A stretch of 64,000 nucleotides of DNA from Planctomycetaceae bacterium (lineage in GTDB: Bacteria > Planctomycetota > Planctomycetia > Planctomycetales > Planctomycetaceae): NCBI GenBank assembly GCA_021732415.1, contig JAKFVC010000009.1, positions 1 through 64,000 on the forward strand, written 5' to 3'. The notes beneath the pieces were generated by a model that was given only the letters and a program-made list of their open reading frames with translations, ran no database searches and was not told the origin of the DNA. The position numbers and the translations under genes are program-made. Of this stretch, positions 52,021-58,721 are shown piece by piece (position 1 is the first letter of the stretch; every line of letters begins with the position of its first letter).

Positions 52021-53424
52021 CTAAAACTGAAAATAGATGAACGCTTTACTGCCTTCGGGGATCAACAGTTGGATGGCAACCAGCGAGAGTCCCAGGAGCG
52101 CACCTAAGACCGGCCGCGGCAACGATCGCAACAGCTTCTTCAGGTCCACCCACTCAGCTATCAGATGACCGGCCAGGACGACCAGCAGACAGAGCATCAC
52201 GACAATGCACGAAGCGTAAGTCAGGGACGTTCCGCTGGTGGGAATCAACATGCGCGTCAGAATGACGCGCGCGTCTTCCAGTCGGTGGGCTCGAAAAAAG
52301 ACCCAACCGATGCACACACAGAGGAACGTGAGTGCGATCCAGAACGGTTTTGAAGCCGGCGTTGCGAACCAGCCTCGACGAGGTAATGCGCGATCGACGA
52401 TCAGCAGGATGCCGTGATACAGCCCCCAGACGAGAAACGTCCATTGAGCACCATGCCACAAACCTCCCAGTAGCATGGTCAGCATTAAATTCCGGTAGGT
52501 GAGAAGCGTGCCGCCGCGGTTCCCACCGAGCGGGATGTATAAGTAGTCTCGCAGCCAGGTCGACAACGTAATATGCCACCGGCCCCAGAATTCCGTGATG
52601 CTGCTCGCCAGATAAGGCATGCGAAAGTTGGCCGGCAAACTGAAGCCCAACATGTGGGCGAGGCCGATCGCCATATCGGAATAGCCCGAGAAATCGCAAT
52701 AGATCTGCACGGCGTAACACAACACCGCCAGCCAGATGGCCGACGAATCATAACCGCCCGGATGCAGGAAGACTTGATCGACCACCGGAGCGAGCGTGTC
52801 GGCGATGACCGCCTTCTTAAACAACCCGATCAGGAATTGTTGCAGTCCCACCTGGAGCCGCAACCAGGACCACTGTTTCTTCGTTGCGAGCTGAGGCAGA
52901 AAATCATGCGGCCGAACAATGGGCCCCGCGACAAGATGCGGGAAGAACATGATGTAGAGCGCATAGTCCACCGGATTCTTCACCGGTGGCCGCCGCCGGT
53001 GATAGACGTCGACGATGTAGCTGATAGTCTCGAAGGTGTAGAACGAGATTCCCAGGGGCAGTATCAGGTGGACCAATGGCGGTTGAAACTTGACTCCCAG
53101 CAAATTGATGGCCGGGGCGACCGCATCGAGCAAGAAATTGGTGTACTTGAAATACAGCAACAGCCCGAGATTAGCCGAAATGCTGCCGATCAACAGCAAT
53201 CGGCGAACGGACAGACTGTCAACCCGTTCGAGTCGCAGCGCAACGAGATAGTCGACCGCGGCCGACAGGAGAATCAGCAGAATGAGCCAGGGATTCCAGC
53301 TCATGTAGAAATAGCAGCTCGTCCCCAGCAGCCACATCAACCGCTGGCGATGATCGCGCAGCAGCCAATAGACGGTGAAGACAATGCTAAAGAAGACAAG
53401 GAATTGAAACGAATGGAAGAGCAT
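52021..53424 (-). CDS. MBOAT-family membrane O-acyltransferase
   Basis: Protein of 467 residues and about ten membrane segments. The MBOAT signature is present: LGGNRGG (about 305-311) and the conserved histidine region LLGGLWHGAQWTFLVWGLYHG (His about 331), with WNPWLILLI and GYSDMAIGLAHMLGF also typical. AlgI-like members acylate alginate or other exported polysaccharides, working with an SGNH/AlgX-like partner, which is the adjacent gene here. The acceptor cannot be told. It lies in the inner membrane. Confidence 0.9.
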   Translation of the reverse strand: MLFHSFQFLVFFSIVFTVYWLLRDHRQRLMWLLGTSCYFYMSWNPWLILLILLSAAVDYLVALRLERVDSLSVRRLLLIGSISANLGLLLYFKYTNFLLDAVAPAINLLGVKFQPPLVHLILPLGISFYTFETISYIVDVYHRRRPPVKNPVDYALYIMFFPHLVAGPIVRPHDFLPQLATKKQWSWLRLQVGLQQFLIGLFKKAVIADTLAPVVDQVFLHPGGYDSSAIWLAVLCYAVQIYCDFSGYSDMAIGLAHMLGFSLPANFRMPYLASSITEFWGRWHITLSTWLRDYLYIPLGGNRGGTLLTYRNLMLTMLLGGLWHGAQWTFLVWGLYHGILLIVDRALPRRGWFATPASKPFWIALTFLCVCIGWVFFRAHRLEDARVILTRMLIPTSGTSLTYASCIVVMLCLLVVLAGHLIAEWVDLKKLLRSLPRPVLGALLGLSLVAIQLLIPEGSKAFIYFQF

Positions 53425-53887
53425 CGCGTTCCGATTGCGACCTGGGAGTCAACCAACGTGACTAACGACATGAAACAACGAACGCGGGCACTCTCGGAGG
53501 CGAGAGCACTTTACAGGGGTGACGGATCACTGCGGAATAGTTGACGGAAAAACGCAATCAGGCCGGCCCATCAATGTCGTGATGGTTGCCTTCTAGCGGA
53601 ATGGGCGCAAATTGGTCTGGGGAAATGTGCCGGATTTTTACCGTAAGTGTCAAATTCTGGCAATACCTATTGTTTCGACCACTGATGACATTGCGGGAAG
53701 GTTGTTTTTTCGATGTCGGTACGGAAATCCGCGGCGATTCATGGCAATCATTGTCCGGACGAAGAGTCCTTGCCACTGATGGACACGGATCATTTGGCAC
53801 GGGATTTCACCCTGGCAGGGCAACGCCATGAAGGATTTTTGTCAGGGATTATTGCAAGAAGATGGTTCCATTTGTGATTCGAGTCGA
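53425..53887. other. Gene-free stretch
   Basis: About 460 bases before the hairpin. Short frames on both strands (for example 53558-53800) lack features. A remnant of a downstream frame is discussed under the XRE gene. Confidence 0.4.
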
Positions 53888-53972
53888 TGGGAGGGTGAGT
53901 CTCCTGCCGAACCGGATAGTCTGGCGAAGGCCGATAAACGCTTGCGGTTCGGCGGGAGCCTCACCCTCCCGT
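53888..53972. repeat. Inverted repeat of the GGGAGGGTGAGTCTCC family
   Basis: The left arm ATGGGAGGGTGAGTCTCCTG and eight more bases (53888-53915) pairs with 53945-53972. It is a shorter relative of 22546-22685. A 57-codon minus-strand frame runs across it. Confidence 0.85.
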
Positions 53973-54029
53973 GACGTCGAAATATCCTTCACGGCGTAGC
54001 CTGCCGGAGTGAGGATTTCCATGCCGTCG

Positions 54030-54416
54030 TCATTCAGCCCATAGCTTTCTGCGCGAGCCCGACAGTAGTTCCTGCGCGGTCTTCTGTATCATCTGAGTGA
54101 TCCGCTTTTCGGAAATGCCTTGGCCCTCTAAAGCAGACGTTCCCTGCACCAAACCAACCAAATACTCGGCTTTGTTACGAGCCTGCTGTTCAAGCATCGC
54201 CTGGGCATCCAGCATCGGAACGGCATCAAGCCGCATTCCCAACGTTTGAGCAATGGCCAGGATGTTTTCAAAACTGGCCGCCGGACTATGAGCAGTGAGA
54301 ATTCGATGCACTGTTGGCAGTGATACACCGCTCAGATGCGCCAGCGCAGATTGGCTCAGTCCCAATTCCTGACGTCGGATCTCAAGCTTCTCAAACAGTG
54401 ATTGAGGCTTTGTCAT
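54030..54416 (-). CDS. XRE-type helix-turn-helix regulator
   Basis: Protein of 128 residues. The HTH is LGLSQSALAHLSGVSLPTVHRIL (about 18-40), of the XRE/Cro type. The second half (RMAQ-like helices; RITQMIQKTAQELLSGSRRKLWAE) resembles the C-terminal region of regulators found with nucleotidyltransferase toxin genes, but no such partner is in this window. An inverted repeat lies 25 bases upstream, ACATCA-TATG-TGATGT, so autoregulation is plausible. The reading frame stays open in another frame after the stop, which hints at a possible older, longer version. Confidence 0.8.
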   Translation of the reverse strand: MTKPQSLFEKLEIRRQELGLSQSALAHLSGVSLPTVHRILTAHSPAASFENILAIAQTLGMRLDAVPMLDAQAMLEQQARNKAEYLVGLVQGTSALEGQGISEKRITQMIQKTAQELLSGSRRKLWAE

Positions 54417-54440
54417 ATCAATTGATCCCAGATGAAACCT

Positions 54441-54456
54441 ACATCATATGTGATGT
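54441..54456. promoter_or_regulatory. Candidate operator of the XRE gene
   Basis: ACATCA, TATG, TGATGT: a 6+4+6 perfect inverted repeat. It starts 25 bases upstream of the ATG at 54416 (minus strand). Operators of XRE-type regulators are usually such short palindromes in the promoter. Confidence 0.5.
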
Positions 54457-54508
54457 GAATTCAACTGGAGCTGGAAAGACGAAGTGAAATCCGAGACCAG
54501 GTCAGGCA

Positions 54509-56566
54509 TCACCCCTTCTCCGCAGGCGGCAGGTCTAAGGCCGGATTCCGTTCGAAGAAGCCGTCTGGCTTTAGCTGGAAGCCCAACGTTGCAACCGGCA
54601 TCACGGGCCAGTCTTCCAGGCGCGGGACGTGGTTGTGGCCGAAGACGTACCAGAGGACCAGGTCGGTGTTGACCAGGTTGCGGTCGGCGGTCACGTATTT
54701 CGGCAGGCCGTCTCCGGTGGGGTGCTGGTTGGGATAGTCGCCGGCGGCGTATCGCTGCTGGGGGTCGTACGGGGTCACCCACAGTTGATGGGCGATGAAG
54801 CCGGCGCGACGCATGACGGCTGCATCGAGGCGTACGAATGGAGGGGCGTTTTCTCCGGGGATCAGGCGGTAGCTGACTGGTTCGCCGATGCGGTTCTTCT
54901 TGTTGGGGTTGACGATCCGCCAGTACCTCGCCGAGGCACCGTTGACCGAGCGTTGGGCCTCGGATTCTTTCGCGAGGAGTGTCTGTTCGGCTCGGAAGGC
55001 GTTGCCGTACGGGTTGCTGGATCCTGCGGGGAGGGAGACCGTGTTCACTTCATAAATTGAGTTCTCGTCGCCATCGACGGCCATATCGAGGCGGGCGGCG
55101 AAGATGTGTTCGTGGAAGGGGGCGTTGAGTTGCGGGGCGACGAGATTGCCGAATTCGGGCTTTTCATTCGGAGCGACCGTCGTCGTGTGCATGATGCCGG
55201 TCAGCTTCACTTCGCACTGGATGTTGCCGTCCTGGTAGAGGTACCAGAAGAAGCCGTATTCGTAGTTGCCGACCGTTGCCACAAACGACACCGACAGCCG
55301 CCGCGAGCGTCGCGTTTCTGATTGATTGGTGCGCCAGTCGGTGTGTTTCCACAGGATGCCGACGTCCTCTTCGTGGACGCACACCGCGTTCTTGATGGTG
55401 ACCGGCTGGCCCTTGCTGTCGTTCATGCGGGCGTCGAAATAGCGGATCGTCCCCAGGCAGTCGCAGCCCATTTCGAGTGAATTGGCGAACATCCCGATCC
55501 CGTATTCGCCGATGTCGAACGCGTTCTTGCGATAGTGCCGCTCGGCCGGGTCACCATAAGGAACGACCATCTCGCAGATCGCCGCTCGATAGATGATTGG
55601 CCGCTCGCGACCGGCGTCGGTGTAAGAAATGTTGTGCAGGACCAGCCCCTCGCGCGGAGTAAAGCCGATGCGGAATTTCCACTTCTGCCAGGCGACTTCG
55701 TAACCATCGACGGCAAAGCTGGGACCTTTCGGCTGCACGATATCCAACGGCTGTGGAGCCTCGCGGAATTCTTTCTGATAACTGCGATACCAGTTGCCAG
55801 CCTCAGGAGGCAGCGGGATGACTCCGTAGTCTTCGACTCGCACGACCTCCATCTTGTTGAGATCGACGACCGCCACGACGCCATCCAGTGGCCGAGCATA
55901 GCCGTTGTCATTGGCTTCGGTCCGCACCCACGCCAGGGCCCGCGACAGCCGTTTGCCGTTGTCTGCGGCCAGTTCAGTCCCATACGTGCCGGCCGACCAC
56001 GGATCGACCATCACCAGCTGCACGTCGGTGGCGCCCCTCTTTTTAAGTGCGGCGAGGAACTCGGGTGATTTCTTAATCGCCTCTTCGCACTCGGCAAACT
56101 CATCCAGAGTGATCGCCGGTTGCAAGCCCGCCGCGAGCGGATCGAAGCGCTCGAGAGATCCCTTGATCAGATCGACCGTTCCCTCATAGGCCTGGCCTTT
56201 GGTGCGGTCGATGGCGATGACAAATGCCGCGCGCGAAATCCGTCCGCCCGGCTGAAACGTTTTCATCGCCGGCTTATGGGGCTCGGCGAGCGTGATAGTG
56301 ACGAACCGCCAGGTGTCGTCGACCTGGCGAGTCTTGCGAACGATCTCGACGGCACGGACGATTTCCTCTGTCGTCAGGGGATCGAGCGGATGTGGCCGGC
56401 CCGGAGGATTTGGTGGCGTGCCACCGGCCGGCTTCTGCTGAGCTGCCGCTTCATTGGTCGCGGCCTCGGGAAGTCCCAGGGCTCCGGCCAGTACAGCCGA
56501 AGCTTCGAGGAACCGGCGTCGCGAAAACGCTGCGGATGCGGGTGAAATCAGATCGGGGGCGGTCAT
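54509..56566 (-). CDS. Copper amine oxidase, Tat-exported
   Basis: Protein of 685 residues from the ATG at 56566, with GAGGA upstream. A Tat signal FSRRRFLEASA (about 14-24) precedes a hydrophobic stretch, so it folds in the cytoplasm before export. The cofactor motif is VGNYEYGF; its first Tyr (about 435) is the one converted to TPQ. Copper ligands likely include the His pair in HEHIFAARLD (about 485) and the catalytic-base region FDIGEYGIGMFANSLEMGCDC matches the family. The enzyme oxidises primary amines to aldehydes, with ammonia and hydrogen peroxide. Length and order agree with bacterial amine oxidases. Confidence 0.93.
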   Translation of the reverse strand: MTAPDLISPASAAFSRRRFLEASAVLAGALGLPEAATNEAAAQQKPAGGTPPNPPGRPHPLDPLTTEEIVRAVEIVRKTRQVDDTWRFVTITLAEPHKPAMKTFQPGGRISRAAFVIAIDRTKGQAYEGTVDLIKGSLERFDPLAAGLQPAITLDEFAECEEAIKKSPEFLAALKKRGATDVQLVMVDPWSAGTYGTELAADNGKRLSRALAWVRTEANDNGYARPLDGVVAVVDLNKMEVVRVEDYGVIPLPPEAGNWYRSYQKEFREAPQPLDIVQPKGPSFAVDGYEVAWQKWKFRIGFTPREGLVLHNISYTDAGRERPIIYRAAICEMVVPYGDPAERHYRKNAFDIGEYGIGMFANSLEMGCDCLGTIRYFDARMNDSKGQPVTIKNAVCVHEEDVGILWKHTDWRTNQSETRRSRRLSVSFVATVGNYEYGFFWYLYQDGNIQCEVKLTGIMHTTTVAPNEKPEFGNLVAPQLNAPFHEHIFAARLDMAVDGDENSIYEVNTVSLPAGSSNPYGNAFRAEQTLLAKESEAQRSVNGASARYWRIVNPNKKNRIGEPVSYRLIPGENAPPFVRLDAAVMRRAGFIAHQLWVTPYDPQQRYAAGDYPNQHPTGDGLPKYVTADRNLVNTDLVLWYVFGHNHVPRLEDWPVMPVATLGFQLKPDGFFERNPALDLPPAEKG

Positions 56567-56790
56567 CGGGGGATCCTCGAGCGATGGTTTCAACAATTCA
56601 CAACAACCACAGGCCGGCGCAGGTTTATTCCTACCACATTAGCCGCCGAGGGCTGTCGCGTAAATTGTATCGAATGGCCGAGCAGTCCGAAGATGGTTTA
56701 AAAGGTGCGGAGGTTTGCTGCGACCCCTTGCGGCATTGGTATCTACACAACGCATTTGTTCAAAAAAATACTGAATAAATGAAGGAAACT
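56567..56790. other. Upstream region of the copper amine oxidase gene
   Basis: The promoter of the amine oxidase should lie here. I see no repeat, RNA gene or supported frame. Confidence 0.4.
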
Positions 56791-56839
56791 GCTCCCCTCT
56801 CCCCGCCCGGTTCGTTTTTCCGGCCAGGGCGAGGGGAGC
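56791..56839. repeat. Inverted repeat GCTCCCCTCTCCCCGCCCGG
   Basis: Left arm 56791-56810 pairs with 56820-56839 (CCGGCCAGGGCGAGGGGAGC) around a nine-base loop. It matches the arms at 5-36. Confidence 0.8.
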
Positions 56840-56929
56840 GAAATCTCGTCATTTTTCCAGGGATTTGCTCGGCGTAGTCGGTTGCGTAGATACCAATGCC
56901 CTCCAGGGTCGGGGCAAACGCAAAAACGA

Positions 56930-56958
56930 AACCCCGGGTATCGCTGACGCTCAACCCG
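56930..56958. repeat. Small hairpin CCCCGGGT/ACCCGGGG
   Basis: AACCCCGGGTATC and the mirrored CTCAACCCGGGGCT form a hairpin. It is downstream of the TPR gene's stop at 57021 on the minus strand, so it could be a terminator for that gene. Confidence 0.6.
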
Positions 56959-57020
56959 GGGCTAATAGCTGTCACCCCTGCCGGGGTGAAATCTAATTCA
57001 TTCTGAATCGGTGCTCACCG

Positions 57021-58199
57021 TTACATGCCGGCCTTCTTCTTGGCCTCGGCGAGGGACGCGGTGCAATCCTTAACGTAGCCCTCGATCTTGGTCGTCGCAA
57101 TGGCCCGTTCGTAGTGCGGAATCGCCAGCTTGGGTTCGCCCACTGCCAGGTACACATCACCCAGTCCGCGATGGAAGAAGTGGGTCAGTTGGTCGTTGCG
57201 TTTTTCCTCAGGCGCGGCATCCGCCTTTTTCGCTGCGGCCAGGGCCTTGTCATTCTGCTTCAGCTTGAGCCAGGCCTGGGCGGCTTCCTTCCAGTTCCAG
57301 GCAGACAGCTTTTCGTCGAGGGGTGCGATTTTCTCGTAGAGTTCAGCGCCCTTCTGATATTCCTTGTTCCGGATATGCTGCATGGCCAGTTGCGACGTCA
57401 AATTGATATCGACAGGGCCCCCTTCTTTGCCTTCGGCCTCGGACAACTGCTTGATCAGCTCAATCGCCCGGGCGGGATTCTCGCGCATCCGGGTGTAAAG
57501 TTCAGAGAGCAGATACAGACTGAGCCAGTCCTTGGGATTCTTCTTCAAACGATCTTCGTGATGGGCAATAAACGGATCGAGTTTGCCTCGCTGGTAAAGA
57601 TAACCCAGCAGACCACGGCGTGTCAGGGATTTCTCGGCATCACGTTCGCTGTGTTTGATGATGTACTCGGAGGCATACGTAAATTCTTCGGTCGTTCCCA
57701 ATTGCCGATACGACTCCAGTAGTGCGCCGAACACTTTCACGCGGTGTTCCTCGTCCGGGCCGGACAGAATGATCGACGCCTCGAACGGTTCGCGACTGGC
57801 GGCGAAATTGCGAGCATTGTAAAAGCCCGCACCGACCCCGAAGGCCTCGTCGCCAGACTTGAATGTGCTCTTGGCCTTGGCGATCTGCGCGTCGGTAAAG
57901 GGCAGTTTCTCTTCCGCATCGGCGGTCTTGTCTGTGGTCTTGTCCGTGGTCTTGTCCGTGGTCTTGTCCGCGTCCTTCGCGGGATCGGTCGTGGCTTCGT
58001 CAGTTTTGGGTTTGGTCGTTTTCGGTTTTTTCGCCGTCGACTTGGCTTTACTCTTGCTCCCTTGGGCCGCGGCTTCTGACGGAGCCAGCAGAGTCATGCT
58101 CAGGAGTGCGAGCAGACACCAGCATCCAAGGCGCTGCACGGCGAGTCTCAGCGAAGATGGACCGGACTGTTCAAGATGAAGGTTCTCGTTCTGGATCAT
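57021..58199 (-). CDS. TPR-like exported protein with a Thr-Asp-Lys-rich repeat
   Basis: Protein of 392 residues. The N-terminus holds a hydrophobic segment (LGCWCLLALLSMTLLAPSEAAAQ, about 24-46) that looks like a Sec signal peptide. Residues about 50-95 are low complexity, with a four-residue TDKT repeat (DNA repeats of 12 bases, 57931-57970). The rest (about 100-390) is helix-turn-helix tetratricopeptide-like, for example FLHRGLGDVYLAVGEPKLAIPHYERAI. TPR proteins mediate protein contacts. The function is unknown. Confidence 0.75.
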   Translation of the reverse strand: MIQNENLHLEQSGPSSLRLAVQRLGCWCLLALLSMTLLAPSEAAAQGSKSKAKSTAKKPKTTKPKTDEATTDPAKDADKTTDKTTDKTTDKTADAEEKLPFTDAQIAKAKSTFKSGDEAFGVGAGFYNARNFAASREPFEASIILSGPDEEHRVKVFGALLESYRQLGTTEEFTYASEYIIKHSERDAEKSLTRRGLLGYLYQRGKLDPFIAHHEDRLKKNPKDWLSLYLLSELYTRMRENPARAIELIKQLSEAEGKEGGPVDINLTSQLAMQHIRNKEYQKGAELYEKIAPLDEKLSAWNWKEAAQAWLKLKQNDKALAAAKKADAAPEEKRNDQLTHFFHRGLGDVYLAVGEPKLAIPHYERAIATTKIEGYVKDCTASLAEAKKKAGM

Positions 58200-58626
58200 G
58201 GCAATTCTCCCAATGCGCGAATTGAGGAAATTCTCCCGCAGCCCGTTGATGGCTGTCAGGATTTGATTCCGACCGGCGGCACTGGGCAGAACCCCGTGCC
58301 GGGAATCCTCTAATTAATGACGTGACATGCAGACCAGCAGGATCCAGTCCTGCCGAGATATCTATAGAGCTTCTTCACAGCGTGAAATCTGTGGGAGAAG
58401 CGGGTAACCCAAACGAAGTGAACGGTTGAAAGACTTGCCAGACCGGCATTTTTTGCGGGCGTCCCACGTCAGATTCTGATCGAATATGCATTGTCTGAAA
58501 ACGGATCTTCGGTGACGCCTACACCAGTATGATCCGAGGTTCAGAGATTAGCAACGGATGAACACAATTTCCCGATCCCGTGCTGGTCGGCGCAGCTTGC
58601 TAGGGTGGTTCTCCAACAAACGAAAA
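58200..58626. other. Gene-free stretch
   Basis: About 430 bases upstream of the TPR gene start. It should contain that gene's promoter. No RNA gene or reliable frame was found, and only the small hairpin at its end is notable. Confidence 0.4.
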
Positions 58627-58663
58627 TCTCCCCTTGCCCACCGTACTTCGGGGACAAGGGGAG
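58627..58663. repeat. Small inverted repeat TCTCCCCTTGCCC
   Basis: The left arm at 58627-58639 pairs with GGGACAAGGGGAGC (58650-58663). It is related to the CCCCTCTCCCC elements at 5 and 56791. It is about 60 bases downstream of the MBL-fold gene's stop on the minus strand, so it may act as a terminator. Confidence 0.65.
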
Positions 58664-58721
58664 CGAGTTTTCCCATCAGCGGCCAGTCATCGAGACTGCT
58701 GCTGAGACCAACACGATTGCC

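Noticed and set aside
53558-53800. Minus-strand 80-codon frame
   Set aside because: No start context and no recognisable features; it could not be distinguished from chance.
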